Assembly (NCBI RefSeq): GCF_048263515.1 | Contig: NZ_JBLXEC010000005.1 | Span: 163,140 to 227,139, forward strand | From: Marinovum sp048263515 | GTDB lineage: Bacteria; Pseudomonadota; Alphaproteobacteria; Rhodobacterales; Rhodobacteraceae | Reading direction: 5' to 3' | DNA length: 64,000 nucleotides | In this document: positions 28,188 through 36,083 of the stretch, piece after piece | How positions within the stretch are numbered: the first letter of the stretch is position 1 | Layout of the letters: each line of letters opens with the position of its first letter | Translations under genes and position numbers: made by a program | Notes under the pieces: generated by a model | Databases searched by the model: none | The model's input: the letters and a program-made list of their open reading frames with translations, nothing else | What the model was told of the DNA's origin: nothing

Positions 28188-28649
28188 TTATTTCGTTTTG
28201 TCGCGTTTTGTGACGGAAGAGCACCAGATTGACCCCAAAATACAGGAACTAAACAGGTAGAGACCCCATTGGGTTTCGATGCGCCCGACACCGATTCCTT
28301 TTGTCACGGTGATATAAAGCGCGATCAGGAAGATGTCGGCCATCGCCAGCCTGCCCAGAAACGACAGCAGCGGCAGCAGATGCGTCCCCGCCCGGCCGAA
28401 ATGCACGAGCGCCAGACCGATGGTTTTCACGTAGGGCGCGACCAGCGCAAAGAGCGTCACCACCAGCGCCAGAAAGATGTCGGTCGCCCAGAGCGAGCGC
28501 AGACCGGTCAGCACGCTTATCTGTTCGAGGCCGAAGAGCGGCAGCAGCCCGGCCTGCATCAGCGGCGCGGCCCAGGCCAGCGGATAGAGCAGCAGCAGCG
28601 ACAGGTTGACCCAGCGCACCAGCCCGTATGTCCGGGTCTGCACGGTCAA
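28188..28649 (-). CDS. PqiA-family (paraquat-inducible protein A) membrane protein
   Basis: 153-residue inner-membrane protein with about four helices. WAAPLMQAGLLPLFG, the block LFALVAPYVKTIGLALV and LGRLAMADIFLIALYITVTKG are the PqiA signature; the last corresponds to the W-S-M-x-D-V-F motif. It contains one PqiA unit, whereas enteric PqiA has two. Start choice: TTG at 28649 overlaps the upstream stop (TTGA); GTG at 28643 is an alternative. PqiA-type proteins act with MCE proteins in lipid transport, but no MCE gene is present here. Confidence 0.75.
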   Translation of the reverse strand: MTVQTRTYGLVRWVNLSLLLLYPLAWAAPLMQAGLLPLFGLEQISVLTGLRSLWATDIFLALVVTLFALVAPYVKTIGLALVHFGRAGTHLLPLLSFLGRLAMADIFLIALYITVTKGIGVGRIETQWGLYLFSSCILGSIWCSSVTKRDKTK

Positions 28650-29038
28650 TAGACCCTTGTGTAGCCCCAGAGGCCGATCAGCACCGCCAGCAGCAGGACA
28701 TGCACCACGTCCACCCAGCGCCAGGCCCGGCCAGCGGCAAAGGCCGAGGCGATGAGCGGCGCCGAGGCTACCAGCGGCAGCGCCATGCCGCCCAGCGGTT
28801 TTGTCACCATGGCCGCGACTTGCGGCAGGGTGCCAGTGTAGAGGTTGAAGAGCGGCGGCACGAAATGCGCCGCCATCCCCAGCAGCGCCAGAGCAAGGCT
28901 CGCCAGCCCAAGCCAGCGACTGGGACCGCGCGCGGCACCGGCGCGGGCGGCGGCCAGCATTGCCAGCAGCGGCAGGTAGAAGAAGGTCTGGAGGCTGAGC
29001 AGCGCCATGACCGCCGGGCTTGGTTGCAGGAACCCCAT
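28646..29038 (-). CDS. Small four-helix membrane protein
   Basis: 130-residue hydrophobic protein with about four predicted membrane helices and few charges. I recognise no family. Its stop overlaps the start of the PqiA-like gene, so it is probably its translational partner. Gene order alr, this gene, pqiA-like, all on the minus strand, with a 209-base gap after alr. It may be a split or diverged companion of the short PqiA. Confidence 0.6.
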   Translation of the reverse strand: MGFLQPSPAVMALLSLQTFFYLPLLAMLAAARAGAARGPSRWLGLASLALALLGMAAHFVPPLFNLYTGTLPQVAAMVTKPLGGMALPLVASAPLIASAFAAGRAWRWVDVVHVLLLAVLIGLWGYTRVY

Positions 29039-29247
29039 CAGTCTGCCGCCTGAGGCGCGTGGCGCCTGTCATGAGTGAGGGTCAATTGGTCGCTCCCGGT
29101 CTGTCCTGCTCCGGCCGCGGGGCCGAGTTCTCGTCAAAGATGATGATTCCCTGCGGGTCTGCAATGGCCTGCGCGGTGTCTCGCCGGATCGTGCGGCTGC
29201 ATGTAACCCGGCACCGCCGCCTGTCAGCCCGTCAGAGGCCAAAAGCC

Positions 29248-30285
29248 TCAGGCGCCGTGATAGACCCGGGTGTAGCGCGCGCCCAGCGAGGTGAGGATCT
29301 CGTAGCCGATGGTGCCGGCCCAATCGGCCAGAACGTCGACGGTCTGATGGCGGTTGAGCAGCGACAGGCTCTCTGGCACCTGGCGCAATGCGGTGACATC
29401 GACGCCGATCAGGTCCATCGAGATCCGTCCCGCCACAGGGCAGGGCGTATCACCGGCCATCAGGCTGGCCTTGGGCCCCATGGCCCGCAAGAGCCCGTCG
29501 GCATAGCCCGCCGCGATGGTGGCGATGCGGCTGGGGCGGGAGGCGGTGAAGGTGTTGCCGTAGCCCACTGTCTCGCCCCGCTGCAGTTCGCGGGTCTGGA
29601 TCACCGGGATGTCGAGGCTCACCACCGGGGCGGCGTCGGCAAAGGGCAACCCGCCATACAGGCCGATGCCAGGCCGGGTGAGGTCGAAGTGATAGTCCGC
29701 GCCCAGGAGGCAGCCACCGGTGGCCGCCAGCGAGCGCGGCGCCTCGATCCCGTCGGTCATGTCGCGGAAGCTTTGCAGCTGCCGGGCGTTCATCGCGTGG
29801 TCGGGCTCGTCGGCGCAGGCCAGATGGCTCATCACCAGCACCGGGTTCTGCGCCAGCGCGATGTCGCGCAGGGCGGCCCATTCGGCGGGCTCCATGCCCA
29901 GCCGGTTCATGCCGCTGTCGAGCTGGATGCCGAAGGGCGCGCCGGGCAGGGCCTCGACGTGGCGCAGCATCTGGTCGATGTTGTTGATCAGCGGCACCAG
30001 ATCGAAATCGCGGATCAGCGCGGTGTCGCCGAGCATATGGCCCGAGAACACCAGGATCTCGGGCCCTTGGCCCAGCGCCGCGCGCAATGCCGCGCCTTCC
30101 TCGGCCAGGGCCACGAAGAAGCGCCGGGCGCCGGCCTGGGCCAGCGCGCGCGCCACCTGGGCCGCCCCAAGGCCATAGCCGTCGGCCTTGACCACGGCCG
30201 CCGTTTCGCCTTCGGAAAGCGCGGCCAGCGCGCGCCAGTTGCCGCGCAGCGCCTCGAGATCGATTGTCAGTATCGCCTGTGCCAT
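29248..30285 (-). CDS. alr: Alanine racemase
   Basis: 345-residue PLP enzyme making D-alanine for peptidoglycan. The PLP lysine is K33 in VVKADGYGLG. HFDLTRPGIGLYGG and the catalytic Tyr block VGYGNTF, with AGRISMDLIGVDVT later, complete the fold-type III racemase. Length is slightly short but normal for alphaproteobacteria. It follows dnaB with a 126-base gap holding a hairpin. Confidence 0.96.
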   Translation of the reverse strand: MAQAILTIDLEALRGNWRALAALSEGETAAVVKADGYGLGAAQVARALAQAGARRFFVALAEEGAALRAALGQGPEILVFSGHMLGDTALIRDFDLVPLINNIDQMLRHVEALPGAPFGIQLDSGMNRLGMEPAEWAALRDIALAQNPVLVMSHLACADEPDHAMNARQLQSFRDMTDGIEAPRSLAATGGCLLGADYHFDLTRPGIGLYGGLPFADAAPVVSLDIPVIQTRELQRGETVGYGNTFTASRPSRIATIAAGYADGLLRAMGPKASLMAGDTPCPVAGRISMDLIGVDVTALRQVPESLSLLNRHQTVDVLADWAGTIGYEILTSLGARYTRVYHGA

Positions 30286-30357
30286 GGCCGCTTAGTCGGT
30301 CCGCTTCGGGTCAAGGTCAAGTGGGAATTGCGCGCGAAAACCGCCCCGCAAATGACT

Positions 30358-30387
30358 GCGGGCCGGGCCTTGCCTGCCCCGGCCCGC
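30358..30387 (-). terminator. Hairpin between dnaB and alr
   Basis: GCGGGCCGGG and CCCGGCCCGC pair perfectly over 10 bp with a 10-base loop, 25 bases after the dnaB stop. Only a weak T-rich tail follows on the minus strand, so termination is probable but perhaps incomplete. Confidence 0.55.
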
Positions 30388-30411
30388 AAACCTGCCCTCG
30401 CTCGATTATTC

Positions 30412-31902
30412 CTAGTAGTTCTGACCGCCGCCGTCCTGTTGCCAGGGCTTGGCGAGGTTGCCGAAGCGGGTGAACTGGCTTTCGAAGCTCAGCTCGACGG
30501 TGCCGATCGGGCCGTGACGCTGCTTGCCGATGATGACCTCGGCCTTGCCGTGCAGGCGCGACATCGCCTCCTGCCATTCGGCCATCTTGTCGAGCTCGTG
30601 ATCGCCGGGCTTTTCGCGTTCCTTGTAGTATTCCTCGCGGAACACGAACATCACCACGTCGGCGTCCTGTTCGATCGAGCCCGATTCCCGCAGGTCCGAG
30701 AGCTGCGGCCGCTTGTCTTCGCGGCTTTCGACCTGACGCGACAGCTGCGACAGGGCGATCACCGGGATGTTCAGCTCCTTGGCGATGGCCTTAAGACCCA
30801 TGGAGATCTCGGCGATCTCCTGCACCCGGTTGTCGGCGGTGCCGCGCGCCAGCTGCAGGTAGTCGATGATCAGGAGGTCGAGACCATGCGTCCGCTTGAG
30901 CCGCCGCGCCCTGGCGGCCAGCTGCGAGATCGGGATCGACGGCGTGTCGTCGATGTAAAGCGGGCAGGCCTCCAGCGCCTTGGCGGCATCGACGAAGCGG
31001 CGGAATTCCTCTTCGGTCATGTCACCCTGGCGGATCTTGTGGCTGGAGATCTCCGAGGCCTCGGCGAGGATCCGGCCGGCCAGCTGCTCGGCGCTCATCT
31101 CGAGCGAGAAGAAGCCCACCACGCCGCCGTCGATCGCGCCTTCGCTGCCGTCGGGGCGAATGCCGCGCTTGTAGGCCTTGGCGACGTTGAAGGCGATGTT
31201 GGTGGCCAGCGAGGTCTTGCCCATCGAGGGCCGCCCGGCAAGGATCAGAAGGTCGGAGGGGTGCAGACCACCGAGCTTGCGGTCCATGTCGTCAAGCCCG
31301 GTGGAAACACCGGCCAGACCGCCTTCGCGCTGATAGGCGGCGTTGGCGACGTTGACCGCGTCGGTCACCGCCTTGAGGAAGGACTGGAAGCCGCCCTCGG
31401 TCTGGCCCTGTTCGGCCAGCTTGTAGAGCTTCTGCTCGGCTTCGACGATCTGCTCGCGCGGTTCCGAGGCGACATCGACCCGCGCCGCCTTGGCCGAGAT
31501 GTCCCGGCCCAGACCGATCAGGTCGCGGCGCACCGCGAGGTCATAGATCATCTGTGCATAGTCGCGCACCGCAAAGGCGCTGACCGCAGCGCCTGCCAGA
31601 CGCACCAGATAGGCCGCGCCGCCCAGTTCCTGCAGGCCCTCGTCGTCCTCCATGAAAGCCTTGAGCGTGACCGGCGAGGCGAGGTTGTTCTTCGCGATCC
31701 GGGCCGCGGCGATCTCGAAGATCCGCGCATGCACCGGCTCGTAGAAATGCCGCGCGCCGATGATCGAGGCGATGCGGTCGTAGACGTCGTTGTTGGTAAG
31801 AATGGCCCCCAGAAGCTGCTGCTCGGCTTCGATGGAATGCGGCATGGTTTCTTCGGACTGAATCTCCACGCCTGTTGGATTGATCGTCGTGATCTCGTTC
31901 AT
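30412..31902 (-). CDS. dnaB: Replicative DNA helicase
   Basis: 496-residue hexameric helicase at the replication fork. The N-terminal domain starts PHSIEAEQQLLGAILTN. The RecA-like domain has Walker A GRPSMGKTS, FFSLEMSAEQL and LLIIDYLQLARG. The later block RQVESREDKRPQLSDLRESGSIEQDADVV is present, quoted by its ends R-Q-V-E-S-R and Q-D-A-D-V-V. No intein is visible. The 220-base upstream region carries DnaA-box-like sites. Confidence 0.97.
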   Translation of the reverse strand: MNEITTINPTGVEIQSEETMPHSIEAEQQLLGAILTNNDVYDRIASIIGARHFYEPVHARIFEIAAARIAKNNLASPVTLKAFMEDDEGLQELGGAAYLVRLAGAAVSAFAVRDYAQMIYDLAVRRDLIGLGRDISAKAARVDVASEPREQIVEAEQKLYKLAEQGQTEGGFQSFLKAVTDAVNVANAAYQREGGLAGVSTGLDDMDRKLGGLHPSDLLILAGRPSMGKTSLATNIAFNVAKAYKRGIRPDGSEGAIDGGVVGFFSLEMSAEQLAGRILAEASEISSHKIRQGDMTEEEFRRFVDAAKALEACPLYIDDTPSIPISQLAARARRLKRTHGLDLLIIDYLQLARGTADNRVQEIAEISMGLKAIAKELNIPVIALSQLSRQVESREDKRPQLSDLRESGSIEQDADVVMFVFREEYYKEREKPGDHELDKMAEWQEAMSRLHGKAEVIIGKQRHGPIGTVELSFESQFTRFGNLAKPWQQDGGGQNY

Positions 31903-31976
31903 ATTGCCCGCTCTTGTCTTTGCCCCACGGAGGTTGTTCTAGCCAAACCGGGAGCACCAATCCATCTGCATAACCC

Positions 31977-32118
31977 TGTGGATGCTCCGCAGGGATAACT
32001 TTCGTGACCTTGGGTCACAGCGCCTTTGCCTCGGCTCATATGGTAGCCGATCGAAGGCGCTCTGCCAAATGTTGAATTCCGCAGTGAGTCGCAACCGGGT
32101 TGTCCCCAGTTGTCCACA
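31977..32118. promoter_or_regulatory. dnaB upstream region with DnaA-box-like sites and palindrome
   Basis: Candidate DnaA boxes are TTGTCCACA at 32110-32118 (one change from TTATCCACA), TTGTCCCCA at 32100-32108, TGTGGATGC at 31977-31985 (opposite strand, 7 of 9) and a weaker GGATAA at 31993-31998. A perfect palindrome GTGACC-TTG-GGTCAC lies at 32004-32018. The region lies between pyrE and dnaB and directly precedes dnaB. DnaA control of dnaB is inferred. Confidence 0.4.
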
Positions 32119-32125
32119 GGTGGAT

Positions 32126-32803
32126 TTATTTCTTGTTGGCTTCCTGCCACTTACGCGGATCGTTGAGGAAGGTCTCGACTTCGGCCAGCGTCTCGGCACT
32201 GAACTGGCCCTGTTCCCTGGCCTCGGCCAGCACGTCCCACCAGGTGCAGAGATGGTGCAGCGCCACGCCGTGATCGCCCAGCGTCTTCACCGTTTCGGGG
32301 AAGATGTCGTAGTAGAAGATCACCGCCGTGTGGCCGCAGGTGGCGCCGGTTTCGCGGATCGCGTCGACGAAGGAGAGCTTCGATCCGCCGTCGGTGGTGA
32401 GGTCCTCGACCAGGAGCACCCGCTGGCCTTCGGACATCGCGCCTTCGATGCGGGCGTTGCGGCCATAGCCCTTGGGCTTCTTGCGCACATAGGTCATCGG
32501 CAGGGCCATCCGCTCGGCCATCAGCGCGGCAAAGGGGATGCCTGCGGTCTCGCCCCCGGCGATATTGTCAAACGCCTCGAAGCCCGCCTCGCGCATCACC
32601 GTGACGGCGAGGAAATCCATCAGCGTCGACCGGATGCGCGGAAAGGAGATCAGTTTGCGGCAGTCGATGTAGCTGGGCGAGGGCAGGCCGGAGGCCAGGG
32701 TATAAGGCTCATCGGTGTTGAAGTTCACCGCGCCGATTTCCAGCAGCATGCGGGCGGTGAGACGGGCGATTTCTTCCTTGGCGGGATAGGTCGAGGGGAT
32801 CAT
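32126..32803 (-). CDS. pyrE: Orotate phosphoribosyltransferase
   Basis: 225-residue enzyme converting orotate and PRPP to OMP in pyrimidine synthesis. YIDCRKLISFPRIRS and the PRPP-binding loop VLLVEDLTTDGGSK are conserved. Length is normal for the alphaproteobacterial type. It follows pyrC by 57 bases, forming a pyrC-pyrE pair. Confidence 0.96.
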   Translation of the reverse strand: MIPSTYPAKEEIARLTARMLLEIGAVNFNTDEPYTLASGLPSPSYIDCRKLISFPRIRSTLMDFLAVTVMREAGFEAFDNIAGGETAGIPFAALMAERMALPMTYVRKKPKGYGRNARIEGAMSEGQRVLLVEDLTTDGGSKLSFVDAIRETGATCGHTAVIFYYDIFPETVKTLGDHGVALHHLCTWWDVLAEAREQGQFSAETLAEVETFLNDPRKWQEANKK

Positions 32804-32860
32804 GGCAGGGGTCCGTTCCTGTGGCCGGCGTGGCGTGGCGTATTTGGAAAGAGAAGAAGC

Positions 32861-33898
32861 TCAGGTGACGCTCCAATGCACCGGGAAGCCCGGATCGAAG
32901 ACGGTGACGGGGCCATCCTCGGTCTCGATCTTCTCGGGGAAGGACTGGGGGTCGCCCTTGGTCAGGGTGATCGTGGCGTCGTTGACCGGCAGGCCGTAGA
33001 AGCCGGGGCCATTGAGCGAGGCGAAGCCTTCGAGCTTGTCGAGCGCGCCGTCCTCTTCGAAGACATGGGCGAGCAGTGGCATGGTGTTGGTGGCGGTGAA
33101 ACAACCGGCACAGCCACAGGCGCTTTCCTTGTTCGGATCGGTGTGCGGCGCGCTGTCGGTGCCGAGGAAGAAGCGCGCATCGCCCGAGGTGGCGGCGGCA
33201 CGCAGCGCAAGGCGGTGTTCTTCGCGCTTGGCCACCGGCAGGCAGTAGTAATGCGGCTTGATGCCACCGACGAGGATGTGGTTGCGGTTGATGATCAGGT
33301 GATGGGTGGTGATCGTGGCGCCGAGGTCGGTGTCGTTGGCCTTGACGTAATCGACGCCGTTTTTGGTGGTGATATGCTCCATCACCACCCGCAGGCCGGG
33401 GGTGGCGCGGCGGATCGGGTCGAGCACCCGGTCGATGAAGACCGCCTCGCGGTCGAAGATGTCGATGTCATGGTCGACCACCTCGCCGTGCACGCAGAGC
33501 GGGCAGCCGATCTCGGCCATCCGTTCGAGCACTGGGCGGACCTTGTCGAAGTCCTTGACGCCGCTGGCGGAATTGGTGGTGGCCCCGGCCGGGTAGAGCT
33601 TGACCGCGGTGATCAGGCCAGAGGCATGGGCGGCGGCCAGATCGTCGGGGTCGGTGTCCTGCGTCAGGTAGAGCGTCATCAGCGGGGTGAAGTCCGCGCC
33701 CTCGGGCAGGGCGGCCAGGATGCGGTCGCGGTAGCGCGCGGCATCGGCCCCGGTCACCACCGGCGGCACCAGGTTCGGCATGATGATGGCGCGGGCGAAA
33801 TGGCGCGTGGTTTCGGGCAGGACGGCGCGCAGCATTGCGCCATCGCGCAGATGCAGATGCCAGTCGTCGGGGCGGCGGAGGGTCAGGCTCTGGGTCAT
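32861..33898 (-). CDS. pyrC: Dihydroorotase, homodimeric type
   Basis: 345-residue zinc amidohydrolase closing the dihydroorotate ring. Metal-binding H14 and H16 lie in DDWHLHLRDG. VKLYPAGATTNS contains the carboxylated lysine, and CVHGEV and VVMEHITT supply the other His ligands. FFLGTDSAPH gives the catalytic Asp. The sequence is of the E. coli PyrC class, not the PyrX/CAD class. Confidence 0.96.
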   Translation of the reverse strand: MTQSLTLRRPDDWHLHLRDGAMLRAVLPETTRHFARAIIMPNLVPPVVTGADAARYRDRILAALPEGADFTPLMTLYLTQDTDPDDLAAAHASGLITAVKLYPAGATTNSASGVKDFDKVRPVLERMAEIGCPLCVHGEVVDHDIDIFDREAVFIDRVLDPIRRATPGLRVVMEHITTKNGVDYVKANDTDLGATITTHHLIINRNHILVGGIKPHYYCLPVAKREEHRLALRAAATSGDARFFLGTDSAPHTDPNKESACGCAGCFTATNTMPLLAHVFEEDGALDKLEGFASLNGPGFYGLPVNDATITLTKGDPQSFPEKIETEDGPVTVFDPGFPVHWSVT

Positions 33899-33983
33899 GC
33901 GCCAGCAGTTACACCAGCCGGGGAAAGGGTGCCAGAGGGCTTTGCCCGGGCCTGGGCGAAGTTACGAGCGCGAAGAGGCGGGG

Positions 33984-34922
33984 TCAGCCGGCCTTCTTCT
34001 TGCGGGCCTCGATCTCTTCGAGCCGGCGCTGGAACTTGGGCGCGCTTTGCCGCGAGACCACGAAGCGGCAGAGCCGTTCGGCCAGCGCGGTGCGCCGGTC
34101 GCGGTCGAGCGCGCCAAGCAGATTGCGCAGATAGCCCGGATGGCTGCGCCGCGCCCGCATCAGCCGGTAGAAGCTGTGGCGGTCGAGCTTGCCGGTGCCG
34201 GCCTTGGCGAGGATGCGGTAGAGCACCGACATCTCGAGCAGGTCGCTCTGGATGGTGTCGCCGAGGCCCGGGACCGGCAGCAGCGTGGTCTGCGGCCCGT
34301 GAAACAGCGCGGCGTGCATGGCATCGAGCGGCTCGCGCGGATCGTAGATCACATGCACCTGGTCGGCGCCCTGCGACATGTCGGGCGCATAGCCGTAACG
34401 CGAGGTGAAATCCATCGCGCGCAGATCGGTGAAGCGGTCATCCCAGCCGGCCAGGCGCGGGTTGAGCGTGGCCTGCGGCTGGATCGCCACCACGGTCGCG
34501 CCCGGTGAGGCCACCGAATAGGCGGTGGCGGCATAGGCGCAGGGTCCGGCGCCGTAGAAGATCACCCGGTCGAACTCGTCGAAGAAGCCATCGTCGGTCA
34601 GCTCGTCAAAGAACTCGTAGACCTCTTCGGTGCGAAACCAAGTCTCGCCGTCACAGACAACGCCGAGATGCGACCAGCCCATCGCCCGCACCATGTCGAA
34701 CCCCAGCGGCTGGCCGGTCTCCGACAGGGCCTGGATGCCCTGAAAGCTTTCGAAGGTCACCAGCAGCGTGTCGCCTTCCTCGATGAAGGCGGCGGCATGT
34801 TTCGGGCCGAGCGGGGCGTAGAAGCCTTCTTCCTCGGCGATGTCCTTGAGCGCCCCGAACCATTTGGCCTTGGGCAAGGCGGTCATGGGGGCATCAAATG
34901 TGTTCAGCGTGTCCTGCATCAT
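33984..34922 (-). CDS. Rhodobacterales protein of unknown function with G-x-G-x-C-x-Y motif
   Basis: 312-residue protein without clear family. I recall relatives being labelled phosphoadenosine phosphosulfate reductase, but the diagnostic cysteine and PAPS motifs of CysH are absent; the real CysH is at 48100. The centre reads VIFYGAGPCAYAATAY, a strand-turn-helix that resembles an alpha/beta-hydrolase nucleophile elbow with Cys or a Rossmann-like turn. An acidic N-half and a basic C-terminus (RRLEEIEARKKKAG) are visible. GAGG five bases before the first of two adjacent ATGs sets the start. It lies 120 bases downstream of the glycosyltransferase operon, same strand. Confidence 0.7.
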   Translation of the reverse strand: MMQDTLNTFDAPMTALPKAKWFGALKDIAEEEGFYAPLGPKHAAAFIEEGDTLLVTFESFQGIQALSETGQPLGFDMVRAMGWSHLGVVCDGETWFRTEEVYEFFDELTDDGFFDEFDRVIFYGAGPCAYAATAYSVASPGATVVAIQPQATLNPRLAGWDDRFTDLRAMDFTSRYGYAPDMSQGADQVHVIYDPREPLDAMHAALFHGPQTTLLPVPGLGDTIQSDLLEMSVLYRILAKAGTGKLDRHSFYRLMRARRSHPGYLRNLLGALDRDRRTALAERLCRFVVSRQSAPKFQRRLEEIEARKKKAG

Positions 34923-35042
34923 CAAATCCTCAGAGCGCACGCGTTATCTTCGCGCAATTCCCCAATGGCTATCCGACAATTTAGGCGAAAGTTGGAAAGA
35001 ATGCTCGCGGAACAAGGCAGTTTCCTGACGAATTCCGTCCTT

Positions 35043-36083
35043 TCAGGGGCTTACGCGACGTGCCTTGCGGGCATGGGCGATCAGCTTGCGGGCGGCTTCG
35101 GGCGGCAGGGGCAGCGAGGGCGGGGTCATCAGCAGCCGGCCAAAGAGCGCGCGGCAGGGCTCTTCGCGCATCAGTTCGGCAAAGCGCGCATGGCGCCAAG
35201 CGACGGCGGCCTCATGCAGGCGCGCCAGTTCCGGGTCGGCGGCGAGGCGGGCGCGGTCTTCGGCCACCTCGGCGGCCAGCCGCAGGGCGCTGTCGTCTTC
35301 CTCGGTGTTGAAATTGCGCTCGCACCAATAGTCCATGCCAAGCCGGTCGTCGGAATGCACCGCCCGGCCGCGGGCGGCCTTGAGCACGAAGCTTTCCATC
35401 GCGCCCAGCGCATAGTGGTTGAGTTGCGCCAGCCGGGTGTGGCGCTGGCCCAGCGGCGAGAACACCCGCCGGTCATGGGAGGTCAGGTCGAGCGTGCGGC
35501 CTTCGCCGTCGCGCCAATCCACCGAATGCCCGTCACGCAACCCCCGCGGCCGGTGCACGCCCAGTTGCCGGAAGCTGCCGGTGTTGCGGTAGAGCGTCTT
35601 GAACATCTGCGCCCGCCAGGGCCAATGCATCACCTCTGGCGCGGCGCGGGTGAAGAGCCGGGTCACCGGCGCGTCGCGATACCCCACCTCGCCGGCATTG
35701 CCGAAGAGCCGCCAGGTCAGGGTGATCGCCGTCGCCTCGGGCAGGGCGGCGATGAGGTCGGCCAGACGGTGATCGCCCGCGTGGATGTTGACATATTCGT
35801 CGATATCCAGCGCCATCAGCCAGTCGGCCTGCCGCACCGGCTTGAGCTTGCCGGCGCGCTTCAGCCCGGTGAACTGGATGCCGCCCTTGTCATAAGGCCC
35901 ATCGTTGCGGATGTGGGTGACGCCGCCCAGCGCTTCCAGCCGATCGGCGATCAGGTCGGTGCCATCGGCGCAATCGTTGGTGCAGATCACCACGTGGGAG
36001 AACCCCACCACCCGGTGATGCGCCAGCCAGTCGAGCAGAAAGGCGCCCTCGTCGCGCAGGCAGAGAACCGCGGTGGCCTGCAT
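35043..36083 (-). CDS. Glycosyltransferase family 2 protein (Glyco_tranf_2_4 type)
   Basis: 346-residue putative sugar transferase. LCLRDEGAFLLDWLAHHRVVG, quoted by its ends L-C-L-R-D-E and R-V-V-G, is the family N-terminus. TNDCADGTD and the metal motif MALDIDEYVNIHAGDH near residue 95 follow, then HRPRGLRDG, QLNHYALGAMESFVLK and DYWCERNFN. It is the last gene of a four-gene operon. Its ATG overlaps the upstream stop by one base (TGATG). No membrane segment is seen, so it probably works at the inner face of the membrane on a lipid-linked or nucleotide sugar. Confidence 0.82.
   Translation of the reverse strand: MQATAVLCLRDEGAFLLDWLAHHRVVGFSHVVICTNDCADGTDLIADRLEALGGVTHIRNDGPYDKGGIQFTGLKRAGKLKPVRQADWLMALDIDEYVNIHAGDHRLADLIAALPEATAITLTWRLFGNAGEVGYRDAPVTRLFTRAAPEVMHWPWRAQMFKTLYRNTGSFRQLGVHRPRGLRDGHSVDWRDGEGRTLDLTSHDRRVFSPLGQRHTRLAQLNHYALGAMESFVLKAARGRAVHSDDRLGMDYWCERNFNTEEDDSALRLAAEVAEDRARLAADPELARLHEAAVAWRHARFAELMREEPCRALFGRLLMTPPSLPLPPEAARKLIAHARKARRVSP

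Noticed and set aside
29020..31998. 992-codon open frame on the plus strand
   Set aside because: It runs antisense to alr and dnaB, which are unmistakable. The translated sequence has no recognisable fold.
31903..32125. Chromosomal replication origin near dnaB
   Set aside because: Only a few imperfect DnaA boxes and no A+T-rich unwinding stretch, dnaA, parAB or gidA. A dnaB control region is simpler.
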